This document shows positions 55,101 through 62,157 of a stretch of DNA of 64,000 nt, piece by piece. Every line of letters starts with the position of its first letter. The first letter of the stretch is position 1. Source of the DNA: Subsaxibacter sp. CAU 1640 (GTDB lineage Bacteria; Bacteroidota; Bacteroidia; Flavobacteriales; Flavobacteriaceae); contig NZ_JALNMI010000001.1 of the NCBI RefSeq assembly GCF_023156585.1, forward strand, positions 868,001 to 932,000. Direction: 5' to 3'. A model generated the notes under the pieces. That model searched no databases. It was not told the origin of the DNA and saw only the letters and a list, made by a program, of their open reading frames with translations. Made by a program: the position numbers and the translations under genes.

Positions 55101-55543
55101 GCCAAATGACGGCTCAAGATATCAACAATTTCGAGCAAAACGGTCATTTAGACGTTGAAGTTAATGGAAAAAGTATTACATTGGACAGGTCTGATGTAGA
55201 GATTACCTCACAGGACATTGAAGGCTGGCTGGTAGCAAGTTCAGATGGATTGACAGTAGCCTTGGATGTGACCTTAACAGACGACTTAAAGCGCGAAGGG
55301 ATTGCGAGAGAGTTGGTAAACCGAATCCAAAATTTAAGAAAAGATTCGGGATATGAGCTTACCGATAGGATTGCGGTTCACTTCCAAAAAGACGAACAAA
55401 TTATTAACGCTATAAACAAGAATTTAGACTATATTAAGACAGAAACCTTAACCGACGAGTTGGAAATATTTGAACAACTGGAAAATGGTATAGAAGTTGC
55501 CTTTGATGATGTAAATACCAAATTGTTTATTCAAAAAATTTAA
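52139..55543 (+). CDS. ileS: Isoleucyl-tRNA synthetase
   Basis: Charges tRNA-Ile. It is 1134 residues, the longer form common in Bacteroidota. The HIGH-type signature is PPSANGLPGIHHVMAR (near residue 50-65). The editing domain includes the YFLAWTTTPWTLPSNTALTV block and a DGTGIVHTAPTFGADD block. The KMSKS loop reads KMSKRLGN. The C-terminal anticodon-binding region follows from about residue 720. The start codon fits the family N-terminus KFPEYKGLDLPKVAEEI. It is followed after 4 bases by the DksA-like gene. The order ileS, dksA-like, lspA is usual in this phylum. Confidence 0.98.
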   Translation: MSSKFPEYKGLDLPKVAEEIGDFWEANNIFNKSVETREGKQPYVFFEGPPSANGLPGIHHVMARAIKDIFCRYKTQKGFQVKRKAGWDTHGLPIELGVEKELGITKEDIGKKISVEEYNDACRKAVMRYTDVWNDLTEKMGYWVDMDHPYITYEPKYMESVWWLLKQIYDKNLLYKGYTIQPYSPKAGTGLSSHELNQPGTYQDVTDTTVVAQFKAKEESLPEFLQNEGTIYFLAWTTTPWTLPSNTALTVGPKIDYVLVETYNQYTFEPINVILAKSLVNSQFAGKFYQVDSKPELLEYESGGKKIPFYVVKEFKGEDLVGITYEQLLPYALPYEHPENAFRVISGDFVTTEDGTGIVHTAPTFGADDALVAKQAVPEVPPLLVKDENGNLVPLVDLQGKFRPEMGEHAGKYVKIEYYTDGEAPEVSVDVDLAIQLKIDNKAFKVEKYKHSYPNCWRTDKPILYYPLDSWFIKVTDVKNRMYELNETINWKPKATGTGRFGNWLQNANDWNLSRSRYWGIPLPIWRTEDGKEEICIGSVEELKNEMSKAVKAGVLAKDIFEEFEVGNNSEENYAKIDLHKNIVDEIVLVSPSGKPMKRESDLIDVWFDSGSMPYAQWHYPFENKKLIDEHKSYPADFIAEGVDQTRGWFYTLHAIGTMVFDSVAYKNVVSNGLVLDKNGQKMSKRLGNAVDPFTTLSTYGADATRWYMIANANPWDNLKFDIEGIEEVKRKFFGTLYNTYAFFVLYTNLDGFDYSEADIPLEKRPEIDRWILSELHTLIQKVDEYYADYEPTRAARAISDFTQDHLSNWYVRLSRRRFWKGDYQQDKISAYQTLYTCMVTIAKLGAPIAPFYMDKLYTDLNSVTKKENFESVHLAEFPKFDASFVDKSLERKMEAAQTISSLVLSLRAKERLKVRQPLQKIMIPIDSESQKQEILAVADLIKHEVNVKEIEVLEDASGILVKQIKPNFKVLGPRFGQDMKGIAQVIGQMTAQDINNFEQNGHLDVEVNGKSITLDRSDVEITSQDIEGWLVASSDGLTVALDVTLTDDLKREGIARELVNRIQNLRKDSGYELTDRIAVHFQKDEQIINAINKNLDYIKTETLTDELEIFEQLENGIEVAFDDVNTKLFIQKI

Positions 55544-55547
55544 GATT

Positions 55548-55931
55548 ATGAATGTAGAGACCAATAACAGATATTCTGATAAAGACTTGGCAGAGTTTAA
55601 AGCCCTAATCCAAGAAAAAATAGTCAAAGCCATCCACGATTTGGACTTGATAAAAAGTGCCTATATGAATGACCTCAATAACGGAACAGACGATACGTCG
55701 CCTACTTTCAAGGCGTTTGAAGAAGGCAGTGAAACGATGAGTAAGGAAGCGAATTCGCAATTGGCGATTCGTCAGGAAAAATTCATTCGTGATTTGAAAA
55801 ATGCCTTGATTCGCATCGAAAACAAAACTTACGGTATCTGCCGAGTTACAGGTAAATTAATCAGTAAAGAGCGTCTGAAGTTGGTACCTCACGCTACATT
55901 AAGTATTGAGGCTAAAAATATGCAGCAATAA
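55548..55931 (+). CDS. DksA/TraR-family protein lacking the zinc cysteines
   Basis: A 127-residue protein of the DksA/TraR type. The N-terminal coiled coil (LAEFKALIQEKIVKAIHDLD) and the middle DDTSPTFKAFEEGSETMSKE are recognisable. The C-terminal finger is degenerate: YGICRVTGKLISKERL keeps one Cys, Thr replaces the second, and PHATLSIEAK lacks the other pair. It therefore cannot bind Zn in the standard Cys4 way, though the fold may be kept, as in zinc-free DksA paralogues. A role as RNA polymerase-binding regulator is inferred. It sits between ileS (4 bases) and lspA. Confidence 0.9.
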   Translation: MNVETNNRYSDKDLAEFKALIQEKIVKAIHDLDLIKSAYMNDLNNGTDDTSPTFKAFEEGSETMSKEANSQLAIRQEKFIRDLKNALIRIENKTYGICRVTGKLISKERLKLVPHATLSIEAKNMQQ

Positions 55932-55962
55932 ACTGCCTGCGAAAGCAAAAATCTCACACTAT

Positions 55963-55997
55963 AAACGTCTTGCATTTGCAGGACGTTTTATTTTTAT
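55963..55997 (+). terminator. Terminator after the DksA-like gene
   Basis: AAACGTC pairs with GACGTTT, with an inner TGC/GCA pairing, followed by a T-rich run. It lies 32 bases past the stop codon and separates the DksA-like gene from lspA. Confidence 0.7.
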
Positions 55998-56001
55998 GTC
56001 T

Positions 56002-56021
56002 CTTCGAGCGCAGTCGAGAAG
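56002..56021. repeat. Short inverted element in the dksA-lspA spacer
   Basis: CTTCGAGCGCAGTCGAGAAG contains CTTCGA and TCGAGAAG facing each other. From memory this type of sequence is dispersed in flavobacterial genomes. I see a single copy in this window, so its repeat nature is not shown here. Confidence 0.35.
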
Positions 56022-56040
56022 TTTTTTGTGTTTTAAATCT

Positions 56041-56048
56041 TATTTTTG
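56041..56048 (+). promoter_or_regulatory. -7 box before lspA
   Basis: TATTTTTG matches TAnnTTTG, 20 bases before the lspA start and after the terminator. No TTG at the preferred spacing; the region is AT-rich, so this is weak. Confidence 0.4.
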
Positions 56049-56068
56049 TCAAAATCTAAACACCATTA

Positions 56069-56710
56069 ATGTCCCTAAAAAAAGCAACTTTACTTATTGT
56101 CATCATTTTATTTATTGACCAAATAAGTAAATTTTATATCAAGACTCATTTTGCATTGAATGATAAGGTTGTTGTTTTCAATTGGTTCCAAATCGTATTT
56201 GTTGAAAACGAAGGAATGGCTTGGGGAACAAAGATGAGTGATTTCATCACTTTTATTTCCGAAAGGACAGCCAAGTTGATTTTAACGCTTTTCAGGATTG
56301 TCGCCGTGTGTTTCATCAGTTATTGGCTGGTGAACTCAATAAAAAAGAAGAGTACAACTATTCTGATTGTAGCCATTTCATTGATTTTTGCAGGAGCCTT
56401 GGGAAACATTATCGATTCGGTGTTTTATGGTGTGATTTTTAATGATAGTCTTGGACAAGTTGCTACTTTTTTACCAGATGATGGTGGATACGACACGCTG
56501 TTCCACGGCAAGGTAGTGGATATGCTCCATTTTCCTATGTGGAGCGGGTTCTTGCCAGATTGGATTCCTTTTGTTGGAGGTGATTATTTTACCTTTTTTG
56601 AACCCGTTTTCAATGTGGCAGATATGGCCATCAGTACAGGTATTGGAATGTTGATTGTATTCAACAGAAAGGCCTTTCCTCATTCAAAATCAAGGGAACA
56701 TATATTTTAA
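56069..56710 (+). CDS. lspA: Lipoprotein signal peptidase
   Basis: Cleaves prolipoprotein signal peptides at the inner membrane. The 213-residue protein has four or five hydrophobic segments. The first block is IILFIDQISKFYIKTHF. VENEGMAWG is the conserved N-x-G-x-A loop, here with Glu-Asn before the Gly. The catalytic Asp residues appear in GNIIDSVFYG and VADMAIS. An insertion of about 40 residues between these blocks makes the protein longer than the common 160 residues; I recall such insertions in Bacteroidota. It serves the many lipoproteins of this genome. It follows the DksA-like gene. Confidence 0.95.
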   Translation: MSLKKATLLIVIILFIDQISKFYIKTHFALNDKVVVFNWFQIVFVENEGMAWGTKMSDFITFISERTAKLILTLFRIVAVCFISYWLVNSIKKKSTTILIVAISLIFAGALGNIIDSVFYGVIFNDSLGQVATFLPDDGGYDTLFHGKVVDMLHFPMWSGFLPDWIPFVGGDYFTFFEPVFNVADMAISTGIGMLIVFNRKAFPHSKSREHIF

Positions 56711-56744
56711 ATAATAGTAGTTCAACTTCTAATTGTAATTGATT

Positions 56745-57173
56745 ATGTATTATATAATTATATTAATGACATTCATTTTTATTGGGCTGTTTATATATCT
56801 GCTCGGATATAGGCTCATTAAGAATTTTTCAAAACCTAAAATGATAGCAGTAAGAACTGTTTTAATTCTATTAATACTTATTGTTTCGAACATTGTGTGT
56901 TACAATGGCCGTATCGGGAATTATTTCTTTGGTACATTAAACCATTGTTATAGTAATGAAAATCATACTTTTAAAGATTGTGAGTTACTTTTAAAAAATG
57001 TAGATTTTAAAGATGTAGAAAGCAGCTTTCAATATTACAAAAATCAACATCATAAAAGTCAAGCAGATAAATTATACCGCAATTTTAAAAAGAATTATCT
57101 GTTTTTTTGGTTGTGGTACGATTACGCAGTCAATCCAAAATGGGATTTGGATTATTTGCCTAAATACGAATAA
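56745..57173 (+). CDS. Small membrane protein of unknown function
   Basis: A 142-residue protein. The first segment (IIILMTFIFIGLFIYLLGYRL) and the second (VRTVLILLILIVSNIVCY) are membrane helices. The C-terminal half is charged and aromatic (FQYYKNQHHKSQADKLYRNF), ending with a Trp/Tyr-rich stretch. No family is recognised. The ATG is preferred over a TTG two codons upstream. It is 34 bases downstream of lspA in the same orientation, so it could belong to that transcript. The 185 bases beyond it hold only a small hairpin without a T-run. Confidence 0.55.
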   Translation: MYYIIILMTFIFIGLFIYLLGYRLIKNFSKPKMIAVRTVLILLILIVSNIVCYNGRIGNYFFGTLNHCYSNENHTFKDCELLLKNVDFKDVESSFQYYKNQHHKSQADKLYRNFKKNYLFFWLWYDYAVNPKWDLDYLPKYE

Positions 57174-57358
57174 AAAAATACTGTAAAATTCGAAAGATTA
57201 TACCGAATTTTAGATTTCGGTAATCAATTTAATTTCGGTGATGAATTCAGTAAGTTTTCATATTTAAAAACCTTATTTATATCTAGACTATTCTTGTACT
57301 AAAATTTGTTCATTGTAGTCAGTAAAATTATCTATACTGATGATTACTTTTTAAGCTA

Positions 57359-57922
57359 TTAGAATCTATAAATTTTAGCAGGAGTTACGCAGTAATCCAA
57401 AGCTATATCACTGTCAAAAACACCTTCAATTTTTTCTTCGGCTTCAAAAAATGAGAGTCCAATTTTGATGGTTTCCGGTTTACATTCACTCAAAAACAAA
57501 TCATAAAAACCTTTACCATATCCTATTCTATGACCAACTTTGTCGAAAGCCAACAAAGGAACAAAGACCACTTCAATTTTCTCTGAAGGAATTTCAATGC
57601 CATCAACCGGTTCTGGAATATTGTAATCATTTTTTTTGATGACTGTATTGTCCGTTAATAAAAAGTGCGTCATCTTTCCAGTTTTGAAATTACTTTTTGA
57701 AATGATGATATTCTTATCTTTTCCAGATAAAATATTCAAAATGTAATCTGTGTTGATTTCTTTTTGTTCCGAAATGGTCAAAAAAATGTGATAGAAAGAG
57801 TGGTCCCAAATATCCAATTTCAACAACTGGTTAGAGATATCAAGACTTTTAGTTTCAATGTCTTCTATTGACAAATCAGCTCGTTTCTTTCTGTATAAAA
57901 GCCTTAAATCGGATTTGTTCAT
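57359..57922 (-). CDS. 5-formyltetrahydrofolate cyclo-ligase
   Basis: Converts 5-formyl-THF to 5,10-methenyl-THF with ATP hydrolysis. The 187-residue protein (ATG at MNKSDLRLLYRKKRADLS) has the diagnostic C-terminal blocks VVFVPLLAFDKVGHRIGYGKGFYDLFL. N-terminal KSDLRLLYRKKR is the substrate phosphate-binding region. An alternative ATG four codons upstream overlaps the preceding stop by 4 bases and cannot be excluded. It is the final gene of the retropepsin-RimK-aspartoacylase series on this strand. Confidence 0.94.
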   Translation of the reverse strand: MNKSDLRLLYRKKRADLSIEDIETKSLDISNQLLKLDIWDHSFYHIFLTISEQKEINTDYILNILSGKDKNIIISKSNFKTGKMTHFLLTDNTVIKKNDYNIPEPVDGIEIPSEKIEVVFVPLLAFDKVGHRIGYGKGFYDLFLSECKPETIKIGLSFFEAEEKIEGVFDSDIALDYCVTPAKIYRF

Positions 57923-57930
57923 TGCTAACA

Positions 57931-58905
57931 TCAACTTTTTATGCGAGTCGTAAGATGGAACAAGGCATCACCTTGATATACCAATGAAGCTTCATTCACA
58001 TTAATGATATAACCATCCACAGTCGATTTAACTTCGTGATAAACTTTTCCGTATGGGTCTGTGATCTGTCCCAAAACATCATCCACTTTAACGTGAGAAT
58101 GAATAGGCATAAGAGCTTTGAACATTCCTGATTTTTTAGCTCTCAACCATTGACTTTCCTCAACAAAAATCGTAAGCATTTTTGGCGAATTGGCCTTAAC
58201 TTTGGAGTTCAACATATCAAAATGGGCCAGGATTCGCTTGGCACCTTCAACCCCAACTTTTGATATATTGTTATCTACGTAAAATGATTTTCCGCCTTCA
58301 AACAAAAGAATGGGTTTTCCCAACTGATAGCAGGCACTTCTGAAGGATTTTGAGATGTGATTTGAATATAATACAAATGGCGCACCGAAAACTTTGGCCA
58401 TCTCTTCCAACTCTGGTTCGTTACGTATAATCCTTATTTGTGCAGCGTTAAACCTACTGGCACCTCCTGTATGAAAATCGACCACAAAATCAACGTCTGG
58501 AATAATTTCATTGATCAATCGGAAAGCCACTCGACTTGCGAGCGAGCCATTCGGATAGCCAGGGAACATACGATTCAAATCTCGACCGTCTGGAAAGTCT
58601 CTGGAGCTATTTAAAAAACCGAAGATGTTGATGATAGGCATACATATAATGGTTCCTCTTTTTGGCTTATTGATTTTTTTAACAATAAGCTGTCTTACAA
58701 TATCGACGCCATTGATTTCATCACCGTGAATACCAGCAGAAAACAAAATTGTTGGGCCAGGTTTTTTGGAACGCTCAACTATGACAGGAACTTCAATTTT
58801 TGTTGCGGTATGGAGTTTTGCAATATTGAAGTTTATTTCTTTGGATGTTCCAAGAGGAATTTCCTGTCCCAAAATGGTGATGATGTCCTTATACTCGGTC
58901 GTCAT
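57931..58905 (-). CDS. Succinylglutamate desuccinylase/aspartoacylase-like M14 protein
   Basis: A 324-residue zinc hydrolase of the AstE/AspA branch of the M14 family. The motif SAGIHGDEINGVDIVR (near residue 55-70) gives His and Glu ligands, NRMFPG is an internal Arg/Asn pair, and VDFHTGGASRFNAAQIR supplies the third His. The C-terminal part (HVKVDDVLGQITDPYGKV) has a barrel-sandwich hybrid-like region. It would hydrolyse an N-acyl amide at a carboxylate-bearing amino acid. The location directly after RimK (8 bases) suggests it may remove or process a RimK-added glutamate, but this is inference. Confidence 0.9.
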   Translation of the reverse strand: MTTEYKDIITILGQEIPLGTSKEINFNIAKLHTATKIEVPVIVERSKKPGPTILFSAGIHGDEINGVDIVRQLIVKKINKPKRGTIICMPIINIFGFLNSSRDFPDGRDLNRMFPGYPNGSLASRVAFRLINEIIPDVDFVVDFHTGGASRFNAAQIRIIRNEPELEEMAKVFGAPFVLYSNHISKSFRSACYQLGKPILLFEGGKSFYVDNNISKVGVEGAKRILAHFDMLNSKVKANSPKMLTIFVEESQWLRAKKSGMFKALMPIHSHVKVDDVLGQITDPYGKVYHEVKSTVDGYIINVNEASLVYQGDALFHLTTRIKS

Positions 58906-58913
58906 AAAAACCT

Positions 58914-59786
58914 TTAAACATTTCTTTCGATAAACCGAATGATACTTTTGGCAATATCTTTTTTGGTAGCGGCTTCAATACCTTCCAAACCCGGAGAGGA
59001 ATTTACCTCTAAAATCAATGGACCTCTGTCAGATTGCAACATATCAACTCCACAAACCCCCAATCCCAAAGCTTTGGCAGCTTTAAGTGCAGCGTTTTCC
59101 TCATCATCCGTTAATTGAATGATTTGTGCTGTTCCACCACGATGTAAATTAGAACGGAATTCACCTTCTTTTCCTTGCCGTTTCATAGCACCCACCACAT
59201 TGCCATCTACAATAAATGCTCTGATATCTGCGCCTTTAGCTTCTTTTATAAACTCTTGAACAATTACTCTAGCTTGCAGACCGTTGAAAGCTTCCAGGAC
59301 CGATTCGGCAGCGTTGTTGGTTTCAGCCAATACTACACCAAGTCCTTGTGTTCCTTCCAATAATTTGATGACTAACGGTGCACCGCCCACATACTCAATA
59401 ACTTCCTTTACGTCTTTTGTATAATTTGAGAAAACTGTTTTTGGCATTCCCAATCCTGCACGAGATAAGACCTGAAGACTTCTTAGTTTGTCTCTAGACC
59501 TTACCAAAGCTTGAGATTCCACTACCGAAAACACTTTCATCATTTCAAATTGTCTTACCACAGCTGTTCCATAAAAAGTAACAGATGCACCTATTCTCGG
59601 AATAATTGCATCAACGTTTTCAAGTGATTTTCCACGATACAAAACGGCTGGATTTTTTTTCTCAATAATGATTTCGCATTTCAAAGGGTCAATGACTTCG
59701 CAGGTGTGTTTGCGTTGGCGAGCTGCTTCCACCAAGCGTTGTGTGGAATATAAATGAGGGTTTCTGGATAATATGACTATATTCAT
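58914..59786 (-). CDS. rimK: RimK-type alpha-L-glutamate ligase
   Basis: A 290-residue ATP-grasp ligase. The N-terminal domain ([22 protein letters not shown] and [17 protein letters not shown]) is that of RimK. The ATP-grasp domain has [21 protein letters not shown] and [20 protein letters not shown], with Mg ligands in CGVDMLQ and [14 protein letters not shown]. RimK of E. coli adds Glu residues to ribosomal protein S6. The substrate here is not known. It is preceded by the retropepsin-like gene with a 4-base ATGA overlap and followed by the aspartoacylase-like gene after 8 bases, making a coupled operon. Confidence 0.95.
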   Translation of the reverse strand: MNIVILSRNPHLYSTQRLVEAARQRKHTCEVIDPLKCEIIIEKKNPAVLYRGKSLENVDAIIPRIGASVTFYGTAVVRQFEMMKVFSVVESQALVRSRDKLRSLQVLSRAGLGMPKTVFSNYTKDVKEVIEYVGGAPLVIKLLEGTQGLGVVLAETNNAAESVLEAFNGLQARVIVQEFIKEAKGADIRAFIVDGNVVGAMKRQGKEGEFRSNLHRGGTAQIIQLTDDEENAALKAAKALGLGVCGVDMLQSDRGPLILEVNSSPGLEGIEAATKKDIAKSIIRFIERNV

Positions 59787-60208
59787 TTATTCTTTTTATT
59801 GTAGGATATATTTTTTTGTGTTACGTCAACTACGAATTTTTTGGACAAGAATTTTCTGCCAATCAAGATAGGGTATCTCATATCATCACGAGTGCTTAAG
59901 GTTAAAGAGATATTATATTTCTTTTCAAACAGAACAATGGATGTTTTAACCTTATATCTTTTTTGAACCAAACCATTACTACTCTTTACTTTGGCGGTTG
60001 AAAATTGTTTGAATCGTATTTCTTTGCCATTGTAATATGGATGACCTTCATCATAAAATAAGCAGACCAATTCATCATCTATCACGATCACTTTGTGGCA
60101 ATGAATGGATGATGTGTAAGCACCAGTGTCTATTTTTATGTCAATATCAAATAAATCAAGCGTTGGAAAATCCGCTTTATCGATTCGACCAATCACTTTT
60201 TTTGGCAT
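59783..60208 (-). CDS. Retropepsin-like RimB-type/ATP-dependent zinc protease family protein
   Basis: A 141-residue protein from the ATG at [15 protein letters not shown]. The retropepsin signature is [18 protein letters not shown], with Asp-Thr-Gly, and [10 protein letters not shown] is the second half of the single-domain fold. Family members are annotated as ATP-dependent zinc protease or RimB; P. fluorescens RimB lies next to RimK and modulates it. An upstream ATG nine codons earlier would add a less conserved N-terminus. The gene overlaps rimK by 4 bases. Proteolysis is not proven for this family. Confidence 0.88.
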   Translation of the reverse strand: MPKKVIGRIDKADFPTLDLFDIDIKIDTGAYTSSIHCHKVIVIDDELVCLFYDEGHPYYNGKEIRFKQFSTAKVKSSNGLVQKRYKVKTSIVLFEKKYNISLTLSTRDDMRYPILIGRKFLSKKFVVDVTQKNISYNKKNK

Positions 60209-60319
60209 TCCAAAAGTTAAATGTTGAAGGTGCAAGGTAATGAAAAAACAAATGGTAACAAGAAAGTGTTTTTAGCTAAACCAACTCTATAAACGTTTGT
60301 TATTTGAGCTATAATTTCA

Positions 60320-60350
60320 TTGAAATGTTTTTGTATAAGTGCTATCTTTG
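60320..60350 (+). promoter_or_regulatory. Promoter abutting uvrC start
   Basis: TTG at 60320-60322, a 20-base spacer, then TATCTTTG at 60343-60350, exact consensus. The box ends 4 bases before the uvrC ATG, which implies a transcript starting at about the start codon. Confidence 0.65.
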
Positions 60351-60354
60351 GTAA

Positions 60355-62145
60355 ATGAGTCAGCCTACTTTAGAAATTCAGTTACAAACATTGCCCAACC
60401 AGCCTGGAGTGTACCAATATTATGATGCCAATAACAAATTGCTTTATGTAGGAAAGGCAAAGGACTTGAAAAAGCGTGTCAGCTCTTATTTTAGCAAACA
60501 ACATAATTGGGGAAAGACAAAAGCACTAGTAAAAAAAATTGCGGCCATAAAGCATATTGTGGTTGAAACAGAAACCGACGCTTTGCTTCTTGAGAACAAT
60601 CTCATCAAAAAATATCAGCCTCGCTATAATGTGATGCTTAAAGATGACAAATCTTATCCATGGATTTGTGTCAAAAACGAACGTTTCCCGAGAGTATTTT
60701 CAACCAGACGAGTTTTTAAGGATGGCTCCGAGTACTTTGGGCCATACACCAGCATGAAAACGGTTCATACCCTATTGGATTTGATAAAAGGATTATATCA
60801 TCTCCGAACTTGCAACTATGATTTGTCTCAAGATAAGATTGAAGCTGGCAAGTACAAAGTTTGTTTGGAATACCATCTGGGAAATTGCAAAGGACCTTGC
60901 GAAGGTTTGCAGGCTGAAGATGATTATCATGAAAATATTTCGTCCATTCGCGAAATTTTAAAAGGAAATTTTAAAGATTCCTTAAATCAATTCAAAAAAC
61001 AGATGAAAATGTTTGCTGAAAAAATGGAGTTCGAGCAAGCCCAACGCATCAAGGAAAAAATTGATATTCTTGAAAATTATCAATCTAAATCGACAGTTGT
61101 CAACCCCAAAATCAGCAATGTCGATGTCTTTTCAATTGTTTCAGATGAAGGATATGGCTACGTGAATTTTTTACAGTTATCTTATGGTTCTATCATCCGT
61201 TCGCATACATTGGAAATCAAGAAAAAACTGGATGAATCGGATGAAGAGTTACTTCAACTGGCAATAACAGAAATAAGACAACGATTTCATTCCAATTCAA
61301 AGGAAATTTATGTGCCTTTTGAGGTGGATTTAGGTGAAAACATCAAAGTGACCATCCCAAAACTGGGAGACAAAAAGCGAATTTTGGAGCTTTCAGAGCG
61401 AAATGCCAAATATTATCGCATGGAACGGTTCAAACAGGTGAAAATTACAGATCCAGATAGGCACGTCGAGAGAATTATGGCACAAATGAAATCTGATTTG
61501 AGACTAAAGGTCGAACCTCGCCACATTGAGTGTTTTGATAACTCCAACATACAAGGAACAAACCCAGTTGCAGCTTGTGTGGTATTTAAAAACGGTAAAC
61601 CAAGCAAAAAGGACTATCGTCATTTCAACATCAAAACAGTTGAGGGTCCTGATGATTTTGCCTCGATGGAAGAAGTGGTTTATAGAAGATACAAGCGGCT
61701 TTTGGCCGAAGAACAATCTTTGCCGCAATTGATTATCATCGACGGAGGAAAAGGGCAATTATCATCTGCTTTGAAAAGTTTGGAACAGTTGGGTTTGAGA
61801 GGAAAAATTGCAATCATCGGAATAGCGAAACGTTTGGAAGAATTATTTTATCCAGATGATCCAATTCCCCTATATTTAGACAAGAAAAGCGAAACTCTAA
61901 AAGTTATTCAGCAGTTGCGCAATGAAGCGCATCGTTTTGGGATTGAGCATCATAGAAATCGACGAAGTAAAGGCGCTTTTAAAACTGAATTGGAAGCAAT
62001 TTCGGGTATTGGTGAGCAAACCATCGTTGAGTTGATGAAGCATTTCAAAACTGTAAAGCGTATCAGCAATGCCTCTTTGGAGGAGTTGAAACCTGTAATT
62101 GGTGAATCAAGATCAAAAAAAATAATTGAATTTTATAAAAGATAA
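60355..62145 (+). CDS. uvrC: Excinuclease ABC subunit C
   Basis: Makes both incisions in nucleotide excision repair. The 596-residue protein has an N-terminal GIY-YIG nuclease (PGVYQYYDANNKLLYVGKAK, residues 17-36), then Cys-rich DKIEAGKYKVCLEYHLGNCK, and a UVR domain near residue 220 (FAEKMEFEQAQRIKEK). The RNase H-like domain begins at HIECFDNSNIQGTNPVA, followed by IIIDGGKGQLSSALK. A C-terminal helix-hairpin-helix domain (ISGIGEQTIVELMKHF) completes it. The ATG is the only plausible start. The promoter ends 4 bases upstream. The patatin-like gene follows after 12 bases. Confidence 0.98.
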   Translation: MSQPTLEIQLQTLPNQPGVYQYYDANNKLLYVGKAKDLKKRVSSYFSKQHNWGKTKALVKKIAAIKHIVVETETDALLLENNLIKKYQPRYNVMLKDDKSYPWICVKNERFPRVFSTRRVFKDGSEYFGPYTSMKTVHTLLDLIKGLYHLRTCNYDLSQDKIEAGKYKVCLEYHLGNCKGPCEGLQAEDDYHENISSIREILKGNFKDSLNQFKKQMKMFAEKMEFEQAQRIKEKIDILENYQSKSTVVNPKISNVDVFSIVSDEGYGYVNFLQLSYGSIIRSHTLEIKKKLDESDEELLQLAITEIRQRFHSNSKEIYVPFEVDLGENIKVTIPKLGDKKRILELSERNAKYYRMERFKQVKITDPDRHVERIMAQMKSDLRLKVEPRHIECFDNSNIQGTNPVAACVVFKNGKPSKKDYRHFNIKTVEGPDDFASMEEVVYRRYKRLLAEEQSLPQLIIIDGGKGQLSSALKSLEQLGLRGKIAIIGIAKRLEELFYPDDPIPLYLDKKSETLKVIQQLRNEAHRFGIEHHRNRRSKGAFKTELEAISGIGEQTIVELMKHFKTVKRISNASLEELKPVIGESRSKKIIEFYKR

Positions 62146-62157
62146 CACTATCGATTT

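Noticed and set aside
57201-57222. TACCGAA/TTCGGTA hairpin after the small membrane protein as a terminator
   Set aside because: It is not followed by a T-run on either strand and has an 8-base loop, so terminator function is unsupported.
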